From contig NZ_CP007142.1 in assembly GCF_000940805.1 (NCBI RefSeq), positions 1,650,593-1,714,592 on the forward strand: DNA of 64,000 nucleotides. Direction: 5' to 3'. Within the stretch, counting starts at the first letter, position 1; every line of letters begins with the position of its first letter. Below, one piece after another: positions 44,555 to 53,404 of the stretch. Position numbers and translations under genes: made by a program. The stretch comes from Gynuella sunshinyii YC6258 (GTDB taxonomy: Bacteria > Pseudomonadota > Gammaproteobacteria > Pseudomonadales > Natronospirillaceae). Under the pieces are notes generated by a model. It had not been told where the DNA came from. It made no database searches and was given only the letters and a program-made list of their open reading frames with translations.

Positions 44555-45096
44555 AAAAAGGCTCCTGGGAGCAATAATGACTGAACAAGATGTTAATGAT
44601 GGTGACAGGCACGTTTTAAACGACGGATGACCCTCGCATGCCTTCTCCAAAACAACACGAATCTGCAATGTGTTGATTTACGGTAATAGATATCAGATTT
44701 CCTATCACCCCACCAACCAGGAATTGGTAGGAGTGCCAAGTGACGCAGGTTTTTTGATTTTTTACCAGCAGCGTTGTCAGAGAGACGGGTATTGTTGTGT
44801 TAGATGCCGATTGGGTTAAATTGAGGGGAGAGACTTTCACATACTGAAACAACACAACAGTCTTGGGAGGTTCTGATAGCCGTTATATGCAGGGCGTAAT
44901 ATTTGATTTTGAAAGTATCGAAAATGGCCTGTAATTATGTGGTTTGACCATCTCTGGCCACCAGAGCGGCTTGAGTCCGTTCCAGCGGATAGTGCGCAGA
45001 TTGTTTGCCTTGCCCGGATTTCTTTGCCGACAATATTCTGAGGTTTCTTAACCCCGTTCGACAAATCTGAAACCTGGACAAGGTTGTCAGGATGGA
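44555..45096. other. Intergenic stretch without a supported gene
   Basis: Short minus-strand frames exist, but none has a convincing start or codon pattern. It may be the 3' untranslated part of the alpha-glucosidase transcript, which would run to the terminator at 44531. Confidence 0.45.
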
Positions 45097-46716
45097 TTAT
45101 TCAAGGCTCAGGAATGCAAAACCAAAAGCCGGCAGTGTCAGCTGTTGGTCCAGTTTCGCTGGTTGCCCTGGTGCGGACATCAGCTTAGCTCCTGCCGGTA
45201 CGGCCAGGGTTTGCGAGTTGGCGGCCAGATTAAACACGCACAGTATTTCGGCGTAATGAGACAGGGTGCGCCTGAAGCTCACGATGTCGTTTTGGGCATT
45301 GACCGCATTGATATCACCGATACACAGCTGAGGCTGGTGTTTGCGCCATTGAATGATCTGACGACTGAAAGACAGCATTGAATGAGGATCACTTTCCTGT
45401 TCATCCACTGCGAGCTGTTGATGTTCCGGTGGAACGGGCAGCCAGGGAGTGTGCCTGGAAAAACCGGCATGTGGTTGATGACGATACCAGGGCATAGGTG
45501 TCCGGCAACCGTCGCGACCTTTGAAGTCCGGCCAGAATGTGATGCCATACGGGTCCTGGAGTTGCTCATAGGTCAGTTCGGTTTCTGTCAGTCCCAGTTC
45601 TTCGCCGTTATAAATACACAGGCTGCCACGCAGGGCAAGCAGTAAGGCCAGGTGCAGTTTGTTTTGCGGCAGAGGGTCGCATGCCGGATTGAGCCAGCGA
45701 CTGGCCACTCTGGGCACATCGTGATTGCTCATGGCCCAGGCCGGCCAGCCGTCCTGAATGCTGTCTTCAAGTTGTCGTATGGACGCACAGATAAAGTCAG
45801 CATCGTGACGTGTGGTGAGAAACTGAAAACTGTAGGCCATGTGCAGGCGATCATTACCCCGGGTGTATTCGCCCATCAGGCTTTCAGCGTCACTGTCGCC
45901 AATTTCGCCAACCAGCATCCTGTCCGGATAGCTGTCGAGCAAGGCCCGCATGCGCTGCAGCCAAAGAATATTTTCCGGGCGGTTCTTGTCGTAAATATGT
46001 TCCTGGTAGCCATAAGGCGTGCCTGATGTGGCCATGAAGGATGGTTTCAGATTTTGATCGCGTGCCGGGTTATCACGCAGGAGTGCATCGTGATAGTAGT
46101 AATTTGCGGTGTCCAGACGAAACCCATCGATGCCGAGATCCAGCCAGAAACGGAATTCTTCCAGAATCTGGTGTTGTACCTCATCGTTGTGATAGTTCAG
46201 ATCCGGCTGACTGGACAGAAAGTTATGTAGATAATATTGCTTGCGCCGTGGTTCCCATTCCCAGGCGCTGCCGCCAAACACACTTTGCCAGTTGGTTGGA
46301 GGGGTACCGTCAGGGTTCGGATCTGCCCAGACATACCATTCTGATTTGGAGTTGGTTTTGTCCTGTCGACTTAGTTGAAACCATGGGTGCTGGTCTGAGG
46401 TGTGACTGACTACTTTGTCGATGATGACTTTCAGACCGAGCGAATGCGCCCGCTTTATCATCGCCTTGCAATCTGTCAGAGTGCCGAAAATGGCATCCAC
46501 AGCACGGTAATCTGAAATGTCATAACCGAAATCTTTCATCGGTGATTTGAAGAATGGTGAAATCCAGATGGCATCCACTCCGAGGCTGGCGATGTATTCC
46601 AGTTTTTGTCCGATCCCTGCCAGATCACCGATACCGTCACCGTTACTGTCATAAAAGCTGCGGGGGTAGATCTGGTAGATGGTTGCGCCCTGCCACCAGG
46701 GTTGATTGCCTTTCAT
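45097..46716 (-). CDS. GH13-family alpha-glucosidase (cytoplasmic)
   Basis: This enzyme hydrolyses alpha-1,4-linked glucose from maltose and short malto-oligosaccharides. Conserved GH13 regions are visible: the start WWQGATIYQIYPRSF, DKVVSHTSDQHPWF, the nucleophile in GIDGFRLDTANYY, the acid/base in RMLVGEIGD, and the third acidic residue in AMSNHDVPRVA. The length of 539 residues and lack of a signal peptide fit cytosolic oligosaccharide alpha-glucosidases. The LacI-type gene nearby probably regulates it, and the secreted beta-amylase at 51500 would supply its maltose. Confidence 0.93.
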   Translation of the reverse strand: MKGNQPWWQGATIYQIYPRSFYDSNGDGIGDLAGIGQKLEYIASLGVDAIWISPFFKSPMKDFGYDISDYRAVDAIFGTLTDCKAMIKRAHSLGLKVIIDKVVSHTSDQHPWFQLSRQDKTNSKSEWYVWADPNPDGTPPTNWQSVFGGSAWEWEPRRKQYYLHNFLSSQPDLNYHNDEVQHQILEEFRFWLDLGIDGFRLDTANYYYHDALLRDNPARDQNLKPSFMATSGTPYGYQEHIYDKNRPENILWLQRMRALLDSYPDRMLVGEIGDSDAESLMGEYTRGNDRLHMAYSFQFLTTRHDADFICASIRQLEDSIQDGWPAWAMSNHDVPRVASRWLNPACDPLPQNKLHLALLLALRGSLCIYNGEELGLTETELTYEQLQDPYGITFWPDFKGRDGCRTPMPWYRHQPHAGFSRHTPWLPVPPEHQQLAVDEQESDPHSMLSFSRQIIQWRKHQPQLCIGDINAVNAQNDIVSFRRTLSHYAEILCVFNLAANSQTLAVPAGAKLMSAPGQPAKLDQQLTLPAFGFAFLSLE

Positions 46717-46807
46717 GGGTTGTTGCTCCTGTGCATGAGTTGTGTTGTTTATAACATTACATTGAATATCTTATTAACCTTGCGGGCATTTATACCGGTT
46801 TAATCGT

Positions 46808-46833
46808 GTGATGTAGGGATGCACCGAGGTGTC
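46808..46833 (+). repeat. 26-bp repeat, copy 2
   Basis: GTGATGTAGGGATGCACC followed by GAGGTGTC matches 42645-42670 except for one base. It lies just upstream of the alpha-glucosidase start codon, on the other side of the carbohydrate genes from copy 1. Confidence 0.7.
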
Positions 46834-46857
46834 GGTCCACACTATTGGTCACAGCCA

Positions 46858-47109
46858 ATGCGAGCCTTGAGAAATCAAGCGGTCCGACGATTCGGTGTTT
46901 CGCGCAACACGACCAGATTTCTTGAGGCGACAGTCAAAGAGATCAGGGCGATCTATTTAATTGCCGGATTAATAGGAAGCCAAGTAATTCCCAGTGTCGT
47001 CATTGCAGAGTTAAAAAACCGCCCAAACCCACGCCTCTTGGCATGGCCCCTGGTTATTGCCCTCTACCCTGGCTTCCTCGCGGGCATTATTCAGGAAGTT
47101 CTTCAATAA
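46858..47109 (+). CDS. Possible small membrane protein (83 aa)
   Basis: The frame from ATG 46858 (an earlier ATG at 46819 is in frame) gives a basic start (MRALRNQAVRRFGVSRN) and two hydrophobic stretches (AIYLIAGLIGSQVIPSVVIA and LLAWPLVIALYPGFLAGII). No ribosome-binding site or known family supports it strongly. The rest of the 46717-47315 gap shows nothing else. Confidence 0.35.
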   Translation: MRALRNQAVRRFGVSRNTTRFLEATVKEIRAIYLIAGLIGSQVIPSVVIAELKNRPNPRLLAWPLVIALYPGFLAGIIQEVLQ

Positions 47110-47315
47110 TATAGTGGACTGTATCGATTCAGAAGAATGCCAGATTCATGGGCGTTTGTTCCAGTGAAATCATGCCTGACGGATAAAAAACATCTGGATC
47201 GGGCATGCAGACAATGGGCGCCAGCCAGGATTGGTAAGGGAGGAGGTGATGCTCTGCCATCAGGGACAGTCCCGGAAATACCGACGGCATCACTTGTTAA
47301 AATAGCGCAGAAGCG

Positions 47316-48377
47316 TTAGTTACGTTTGCTCAAGGTGGCACCTTCAAGCCAGTCAAACTCCAGCTTGCGATCTTTGGCGACTTCGAAACCAAGCATCATT
47401 CTGGCGACCTTGCGACCTTTTTCGAACATTGGCTGACGTATGGTTGTTAACGGATTTTCCATTAACTGCCCGCTGCGAATACCATCAAAGCCGACGACTG
47501 ACAGTTGCTCCGGCACCTGTTTATGAAGGTTTTTGGCCGCACGTATAACTGCCTCAGCCATAAAATCCGACATACACACAACGGCCGTTGCATCGGGTTT
47601 TTCACGGATCATCTGTTCTGCAATGTTCACCAGGTTATCCGATGTCAGGTCCGTTTCGGAGGTTTCGAAAATGTCCACATTTACGTTGGAGTATGCGTTG
47701 AAAATTTCCATATAACCGTATATGCGATTAACCGCTGTCGACTCTGTTTTATCAAGATAGCGATATTCGGAAATAAAACCACGGTGGTGATCCCGTGCCA
47801 GAGCCAGTGACATGACAATCACGTTCGTATGACCGGATTCGATAACTTTGCTGGCTACCAGACGGGCTGCGGAATAGTCATTAATGCCTACCGACGGCAG
47901 GCCATCGTATTTATGGTCGATGGAAACTGCAGGCAGTCCCCGTGATTTCAGAATCGGCAGAAACGGTGAATTTTCATCATGGTAACCGCTGAAAATGATA
48001 AAGCCATCGACCAATGCGCTAAGAGTATTGTTTGTCTCCTGTTTCGTACTCATGGTGGGAATCATGACCAGACTGGTACCATTTTTTTCCAATACAGAAG
48101 TGATACCTCTGATCAATTCAATTGCCTGCTCGTCTTCAAATACTGAGCTGAAACGATCATAAAAAATCAAACCTATCGCATCTGTTTTTCCGGTTCTCAG
48201 TAACCTTCCCGCTGGGTTGGGGCCGTGATATCCGATTTCTGCTGCGCGTTGGAAAATATATTCCCTTAACTCTGCGGATAACTGGTCCGGGCGGTTATAA
48301 GCATTGCTGACGGTTGTCCGTGAGACTCCTAAAGTGCGAGCGACTTCTTTCAATGTCAATTTGTTCGTTGCTTTCAT
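47316..48377 (-). CDS. LacI-family transcriptional regulator
   Basis: A 353-residue repressor with an N-terminal LacI helix-turn-helix (LTLKEVARTLGVSRTTVSNAY, hinge about residue 55) and a periplasmic-binding-protein-like sensor domain (VVGFDGIRSGQLMENPLTTI). It probably senses a sugar and controls nearby starch genes (alpha-glucosidase, beta-amylase), judged from position. The family binds palindromes with a central CG; one candidate lies upstream of the beta-amylase gene. Confidence 0.9.
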   Translation of the reverse strand: MKATNKLTLKEVARTLGVSRTTVSNAYNRPDQLSAELREYIFQRAAEIGYHGPNPAGRLLRTGKTDAIGLIFYDRFSSVFEDEQAIELIRGITSVLEKNGTSLVMIPTMSTKQETNNTLSALVDGFIIFSGYHDENSPFLPILKSRGLPAVSIDHKYDGLPSVGINDYSAARLVASKVIESGHTNVIVMSLALARDHHRGFISEYRYLDKTESTAVNRIYGYMEIFNAYSNVNVDIFETSETDLTSDNLVNIAEQMIREKPDATAVVCMSDFMAEAVIRAAKNLHKQVPEQLSVVGFDGIRSGQLMENPLTTIRQPMFEKGRKVARMMLGFEVAKDRKLEFDWLEGATLSKRN

Positions 48378-48771
48378 GCAAACCTCTGTTGTTCTCCTTT
48401 GGCTCGATCAGTGTGCCGGCCAATTATGAGACCATGCCGGCGAGCGTGAATACTACGGGAATTGGAATGCCAGATAAAACCTAATGGACGTGAAATCGTC
48501 TGCTGTTCCAAAATATCTCAGAACTTGCTGCGATCATCGGTTATTGGTCTGTATGGCGCTCAGCGTAACAGCCCCCAGGATTGCTGAACCGCTCACCGGT
48601 ATTTGCATGATCGCTCTGGGTTACCGCTGACACAACTCCAGAGCTGGCGTTGGTGCATTAGGATATGTATTGATGGAACTATTTTGTATTGATTCCGAAA
48701 CCGGATCAATGATTTGTCCGGGAACGCGTCACAACTCTGGAAACCTTCACAGGTCGGTTGAGTTTAAACAA
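48378..48771. other. Intergenic region between lacI-type and tonB genes
   Basis: The only structure seen is an interrupted inverted repeat ATTGATTCCG/CGGATCAAT (48688-48710), about 60 bp past the tonB stop, which may terminate the tonB operon. No gene is supported. Confidence 0.45.
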
Positions 48772-49641
48772 TCAATTCAATACAAATTCTATGGGAAATG
48801 TCAGTTCCAGAATTTCCTGTTTCATGGAGGGGGGAAAATCAGGGAGAGGGTTGATTCTTCTGGCAATGGCTAGTGCTTCTCTGTCCAGTAATGCATAACC
48901 TGAACTTTTATCGATTTTGATTTTTTTGATCTTGCCGTTGGGTTTGACCGTGATGGTCAGTTTTACTTGCCCCTGCTGTCCGCGTTGTCTGGCTTCATCA
49001 GGATAGCGGTGACTCCTTTGGATCAGAGCATTGATGATGGCCATATACCGTGCAGATTCATCGGTATCGGTATTGTCTCCAGCCCGGGCATCCGATGTTA
49101 CGGCACCGGGAGTGTTCGAAGACAGTGAGGCGACCTGGGTCGTGGCTGTAGTAGAGGTTGTGGTCGGTTGTGGTGACGCAGACAATTCTGTTACCGGCTT
49201 TGCCATAGAGGGCTGTTTGGCCGTCGGTGTGGGTTTAGGTTCAGGTTTTATTTCCGGTTCCGGCTGTGGTTCCGGCTCGGGAGTGATATCGGGTTCCGGC
49301 TGTGGTTCCGGCTCAGGCGTGATGTCGGGTTCGGGCTGTGGTTCCGGCTCAGGTGTGATGTCGGGTTCGGGCTGTGGTTCCGGTTCAGGTGTGATGTCGG
49401 GTTCGGGCTCCGTGACTGCAGCCGTATCAGGAGTGGTTGGGGCTGGCATCACGTCCGCTTGCGGGGGAGTCTCAACAGGTGTTGCAAAATCGGCCATGGA
49501 CAGGGTCATGATCTGGCTGTTCGAACCAGCCGCCGGACTCATTTCAATGGTTTCTTCTGTGGTCCGGAAAAACCACGCGGCCGCAGCCGTATGTAAGGAA
49601 AGGGATGCCAGTAAAGCAATGGTGACTTTGGAGTTTTGCAT
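48772..49641 (-). CDS. tonB: TonB energy-transducing protein
   Basis: Couples the inner-membrane proton motive force to outer-membrane receptors. It has a single N-terminal membrane anchor ([17 protein letters not shown]), a long Pro-Glu spacer made of repeated 12-residue units ([12 protein letters not shown], about residues 80-135), and a C-terminal TonB domain ([20 protein letters not shown], then [20 protein letters not shown]). At 289 residues it is long because of the spacer, whose DNA is a true tandem repeat (about 49225-49410). It is the last gene of the exb-tonB operon, overlapping exbD by 1 bp. Confidence 0.93.
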   Translation of the reverse strand: MQNSKVTIALLASLSLHTAAAAWFFRTTEETIEMSPAAGSNSQIMTLSMADFATPVETPPQADVMPAPTTPDTAAVTEPEPDITPEPEPQPEPDITPEPEPQPEPDITPEPEPQPEPDITPEPEPQPEPEIKPEPKPTPTAKQPSMAKPVTELSASPQPTTTSTTATTQVASLSSNTPGAVTSDARAGDNTDTDESARYMAIINALIQRSHRYPDEARQRGQQGQVKLTITVKPNGKIKKIKIDKSSGYALLDREALAIARRINPLPDFPPSMKQEILELTFPIEFVLN

Positions 49642-50042
49642 CAGCCGGCTTCCTGTTCGGCAATAATGACAAAGTTATCGATACCGGCCTTGTTCAGCTG
49701 GTCAAGAATACTGATGAAGGTATCAGCCGGAAGGCCGGCATCTGCTTTGATTCTAAGTTCTGGCAGGTGCAACGGCGTTAAAATCGAAGTCAGTTGGGAC
49801 AGGGTGATTTCATGCTGGTCCCAGGCAAGCTTGCCGTATTCGTCGATCAACAGGGTCTGCTGATGGGTCTTCAGGTTTTCGGCCTGGTTTAACTGCAAAG
49901 TTTTCAGTTTGAACACATCGGCCGGGAGTATCTGGCCGGCAATCATAAAGAACACCAGCATCAGAAAGACGATGTTGATCAGAGGAATCATGTGATCGTC
50001 AAGGGAAGGTGCCGGTTTTGGCTGAGTCTCATTAACGCGCAT
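49641..50042 (-). CDS. exbD: ExbD/TolR-family protein, second copy in the operon
   Basis: A 133-residue biopolymer transport protein with one membrane span containing the proton-channel region ([21 protein letters not shown]). Most ExbD proteins have an aspartate at the start of this span in the form PLxDxxF; here the sequence is PLINIVF, so the key Asp is replaced by Asn, unlike the preceding ExbD. It would form a heteromeric channel with ExbB and the other ExbD. It overlaps the upstream exbD-like gene by 11 bp. Confidence 0.88.
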   Translation of the reverse strand: MRVNETQPKPAPSLDDHMIPLINIVFLMLVFFMIAGQILPADVFKLKTLQLNQAENLKTHQQTLLIDEYGKLAWDQHEITLSQLTSILTPLHLPELRIKADAGLPADTFISILDQLNKAGIDNFVIIAEQEAG

Positions 50043-50427
50043 GGGGCCGCTCCAGCTTGATATTTTGAAGCCCCTGGGCTTGCAGTTCTTCCATTGCGGT
50101 CAGCAGTCTCTGGGTGTTGACGCCACTTTCCGCGGCAACAATGACACTTTTATGGCTACGTTCGGGAAACTCAAATACCAGCTGTTCGGCAGAGAAGGTT
50201 CCGTCTTCAGTGTGAAGCAGGCCGAAACGATCCACTTGTACCCTTAGTGGTTTGATGTCGTCGTTATTGACAGGCGCTGTACGGTTTTGTGCCGGTAGTT
50301 TCAGAGCGATCCCCTGATCGAGCTGAAACCGGCTCGACAGCATGAAAAACAGTAACAGAATAAACACCACGTCGATCAATGGCGTCAGGCTGATTGAAGC
50401 TTTGCGCGCCCGATAACCAAGTTCCAT
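50032..50427 (-). CDS. exbD: ExbD/TolR-family protein, first copy in the operon
   Basis: I chose the ATG at 50427 (131 residues, starting MELGYRARKASI), just 10 bp after exbB, with AGG upstream. The membrane span carries the expected aspartate (LTPLIDVVFILLLFFMLSS). It acts with ExbB as the stator that energises TonB. A longer frame from 50514 would overlap exbB heavily and is unlikely. Confidence 0.9.
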   Translation of the reverse strand: MELGYRARKASISLTPLIDVVFILLLFFMLSSRFQLDQGIALKLPAQNRTAPVNNDDIKPLRVQVDRFGLLHTEDGTFSAEQLVFEFPERSHKSVIVAAESGVNTQRLLTAMEELQAQGLQNIKLERPHAR

Positions 50428-50437
50428 GGTTAAAACC

Positions 50438-51121
50438 TCAGGATGGTTGAGTGGTAAAAAGACGGGTGACGGAATCGCCCATGTGGTGACCACAGATTTC
50501 GATGGTGCGTTCAAACCAGTTGTGGGCGATTAATGCGGGAATTGCAACAATCAAACCAACCGCCGTGGTCAACAGTGCCTGCCAGATGCCGCCGGATAAC
50601 GCCGAGGGATCTACCTGGCTGCCGAGTGATTCCAGTTGTTGGAAGGCGGTGATCATTCCCAATACAGTTCCCAGCAGTCCCAGTAACGGACTCAGAGCGG
50701 CAATCAGTTCAAGGGGTTTCAACATTGCTCTCAATGATTGCAGTTGCTCCGCGGCCACTCGCTGGATTTCTTCACGCAGCAAGGGTGAATCCGGTTTGAT
50801 GTTGGCGTTGTGATCCAGTGCAGTGGCCATGACTTTGACGACAGGATGCCGGCTGGCCTGGATGCGGGATGCGATGGCTTTGCCTTTGCCAAGCTCACTC
50901 AAATATTTGGCCGGAGTGTTGTAGCGCCAGACGCCAAGTGCTGAATACTGCCAGACTTTGTATAAGGTAATTGTCAGGGCAATGACGGAGAATAACATCA
51001 GAATCCAGACCACAGGGCCGCCGATTGTGAGCCATTCGACGACCTTCTCAGTACTGGAAGCTGCTGCGAGAGTGTCTGTCGGGATGGGTGTTTGGGTCAG
51101 AGAGGTTACGGATTCTTCCAC
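50438..51121 (-). CDS. exbB: ExbB/TolQ-family proton channel protein
   Basis: A 227-residue inner-membrane protein with three spans (GGPVVWILMLFSVIALTITLY, LSPLLGLLGTVLGMITAF, LLTTAVGLIVAIPALIAHNWF), the standard MotA/TolQ/ExbB arrangement. The start is GTG at 51121. As first gene of exbB-exbD-exbD-tonB, it follows a good Fur box, so the operon should respond to iron. Its placement between starch genes raises the possibility that it also powers maltodextrin uptake. Confidence 0.92.
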   Translation of the reverse strand: MEESVTSLTQTPIPTDTLAAASSTEKVVEWLTIGGPVVWILMLFSVIALTITLYKVWQYSALGVWRYNTPAKYLSELGKGKAIASRIQASRHPVVKVMATALDHNANIKPDSPLLREEIQRVAAEQLQSLRAMLKPLELIAALSPLLGLLGTVLGMITAFQQLESLGSQVDPSALSGGIWQALLTTAVGLIVAIPALIAHNWFERTIEICGHHMGDSVTRLFTTQPS

Positions 51122-51148
51122 ATCAAGTACTCGAATTGGGTTGCCACT

Positions 51149-51170
51149 AAATAATAATAATTATCATTTC
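51149..51170 (-). promoter_or_regulatory. Fur box upstream of exbB
   Basis: On the minus strand the sequence reads GAAATGATAATTATTATTAT, matching 14 of 18 positions of the classic Fur consensus. It is centred about 40 bp upstream of the exbB start codon. Confidence 0.75.
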
Positions 51171-51366
51171 TGATGACAAGCCTGATTTTAAGCCGGTTCT
51201 TCAGCCAGCGAGGCAGAGTGGTCGTCAGGTTGCTGAATCTGATCGTAAGTGGGTTTTGTAACGCAATTGGCGACAACTGAAATATTTCAGATTTTTACTT
51301 TTTCTGATCTTTCACTTAATTTTGATTTATAGGCTAACTTATTGTTTTTTTAGTCTGACTGGCGTT

Positions 51367-51381
51367 TGCGAACGTTGTGCA
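51367..51381. promoter_or_regulatory. LacI-type operator candidate upstream of beta-amylase
   Basis: TGCGAACGTTGTGCA is a near palindrome with a central CG, the usual form of LacI-family operators, 120 bp before the beta-amylase start codon. A short hairpin TTGACC/GGTCAA follows at 51405-51420. The rest of the 51171-51499 gap shows only the AAAGGAG ribosome-binding site. Confidence 0.35.
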
Positions 51382-51499
51382 TTGGTGCAGAATCTCCTTT
51401 GTTTTTGACCCTTCGGTCAATATGCCTACCTGTTTCTGATTCAGTGTCTCAACACTGAATGTCGTCGCTGCAGTACAACAACAATAAAAGGAGAGAAAT

Positions 51500-53194
51500 A
51501 TGTATTTTCATAATATTGTAAAAGCCGTCGGCTTTGTTTCAGCCATTCTGGTGGCCGAAACGGCCTGGTCGAACGAGGCATCGTCTGCCAATGTCATGGC
51601 ACCCCTGGAAATCAATGACTGGAGCGGTTTCAACAGTCAGTTGACCACCGCCAAAAACATGGGCGTCGATGCTGTGTCTGTGGATATCTGGTGGGGCAAG
51701 GTTGAGGCCGCTGGCGATCAACAGTTTGACTGGAGCTATTATGACAGCGTGGTCAGTGCCATTGAAAACGCCGGTCTGCATTGGGTTCCGATCATGTCCT
51801 TTCATCAGTGTGGTGGTAACGTCGGAGATGAGTGTGATGTTCCGATCCCTGCCTGGATCTGGAGTCACTATCCCGGCATTGATGCCAATGCCCTGAAATA
51901 TCGCAGTGAGCAGGGTAATTATTCTGCTGAAACCGTGTCATTGTGGTCTGATGACCTGGTTGTGGACGAATACCTGGAATTTATGAACGCATTCGAGAGT
52001 CATTTTGCCACTAAGGCTTACATGACTGATGAAATCAATATATCCATGGGGCCGGCTGGTGAATTACGCTATCCGTCTTACAACAGCCATGACGTCAATA
52101 CCGGTTATCCGACCCGCGGTGCCTTCCAATCGTACAATGATAATGCTATCGCGGATTTTCGTGACTGGACCTTGAGCAAATATGGTTCTCTGGCGGCTAT
52201 TAATACTGCCTGGGGGGTATCTCTGAGTTCGATCACGCAGGTGAGTCCACCGACGGATGCAACGGCATTTATTGCCAATGGTGATCAGTATACTCTTCAG
52301 TATGGACGCGACTTTGTCCGCTGGTATCATGAGAGTCTGACATCCCACGGGATCACTATGATGAATGCCGCGATTCAGGCATTTGATTCGGCATTTGCTG
52401 ATGCAGAGCTTGGCTTCAAAATTCCCGGTGTGCATTGGCAGATGGGCGTTGCTGGCAATTATCGCCGTTCTGCTGAAATTGCCGCAGGTCTGATTCCAAC
52501 AGATGTCGATCTGAATTCGGCCGCCACCGCGTATGGTTACAGCAGTATTATTGGTGTTGCTGCGAGCTACAACAACAGTGGCAGAAATATCGTGCTGCAT
52601 TTTACCGCCCTGGAGATGGATAACCAGAACTGGTCGCCGCAATACAGTCTGGCTAAGGATCTGGTGTTTTGGGTAGCGGATGGAGCCACGGCTCAGGGCG
52701 TGACGATCAAGGGTGAAAATGCGCTGGCTGGTGGCGTGGCTTCTGACAATGGCTGGAACAATATTGAAAATGCCTTTACCTGGAGCGGTTATTCTGGATT
52801 GACAATACTGCGTATTGGGGATGTCACCAATGGCGGTACCGGTCAAAACCGATACACCAGTTTTATTCAGAATTTTCATGCTGCCGGTTCTGGCGCGAAT
52901 GTCGCGTTCAGTTGTGCCAATGGCTACACCTATTGGGGACAAAGTGTGTATGTGGTTGGCAATCTGGCCGAACTGGGTAACTGGAATCCGGCCTCCGCCG
53001 TTGTGATGTCGGCATCTGCTTATCCCACCTGGAACGCAACGATTACTGTACCGGCGAATACGACTATTGAATGGAAATGCCTGAAACGGGAGGAAAGCAA
53101 TCCGTCAGCGGGTATCGAATGGGAGTCTGGTGCCAATCATGTGATTACCAGTGGCGCAGCCGGTTCTACGGTGACTACAGCCGGTGCTTTTTAA
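51500..53194 (+). CDS. Secreted GH14 beta-amylase with CBM20 starch-binding domain
   Basis: Releases maltose from the non-reducing ends of starch. It has a signal peptide (to about residue 24, AWSNEA). The GH14 catalytic domain spans about 30-455, with early motifs VSVDIWWGKVE and PIMSFHQCGGNVGD, the catalytic acid Glu in GPAGELRYPSY, and the base Glu in IKGENALAGG. A CBM20 domain ends the protein (SVYVVGNLAELGNWNPASAV, IEWKCLKREE). Bacterial beta-amylases are uncommon outside bacilli and clostridia. It probably works with the cytosolic alpha-glucosidase at 45097. Confidence 0.93.
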   Translation: MYFHNIVKAVGFVSAILVAETAWSNEASSANVMAPLEINDWSGFNSQLTTAKNMGVDAVSVDIWWGKVEAAGDQQFDWSYYDSVVSAIENAGLHWVPIMSFHQCGGNVGDECDVPIPAWIWSHYPGIDANALKYRSEQGNYSAETVSLWSDDLVVDEYLEFMNAFESHFATKAYMTDEINISMGPAGELRYPSYNSHDVNTGYPTRGAFQSYNDNAIADFRDWTLSKYGSLAAINTAWGVSLSSITQVSPPTDATAFIANGDQYTLQYGRDFVRWYHESLTSHGITMMNAAIQAFDSAFADAELGFKIPGVHWQMGVAGNYRRSAEIAAGLIPTDVDLNSAATAYGYSSIIGVAASYNNSGRNIVLHFTALEMDNQNWSPQYSLAKDLVFWVADGATAQGVTIKGENALAGGVASDNGWNNIENAFTWSGYSGLTILRIGDVTNGGTGQNRYTSFIQNFHAAGSGANVAFSCANGYTYWGQSVYVVGNLAELGNWNPASAVVMSASAYPTWNATITVPANTTIEWKCLKREESNPSAGIEWESGANHVITSGAAGSTVTTAGAF

Positions 53195-53222
53195 TCACCC
53201 GGGAGATATGTTCTGTTAGCGT

Positions 53223-53294
53223 ACAGGAGCGATGCGTGGATGCATTGCTCCTGTGAAATTCCTCAAACCGTTCAGTGTACTCGTTTGAGGAATT
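53223..53294. terminator. Two consecutive hairpins between convergent genes
   Basis: ACAGGAGC/GCTCCTGT (53223-53230 with 53247-53254) is followed by a perfect 12-bp stem AATTCCTCAAAC/GTTTGAGGAATT (53257-53268 with 53283-53294). They separate the beta-amylase from the convergent permease gene and probably terminate both. Confidence 0.65.
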
Positions 53295-53404
53295 CCGCTC
53301 ATGGACACCGTCAGTTTGCATGCTGGTAAGTTCTGCTCAGTATTTCTTTCCCAGTCGTCACTGACGTTTTCGTCTGCCTGTTTTTGCCCGGTCCGGCTGA
53401 AACT

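Noticed and set aside
49225-49410. Plus-strand Gly/Ser-rich frame opposite the TonB spacer
   Set aside because: It is the mirror of the Pro-Glu repeats of TonB, whose frame is supported by conserved ends and operon context.
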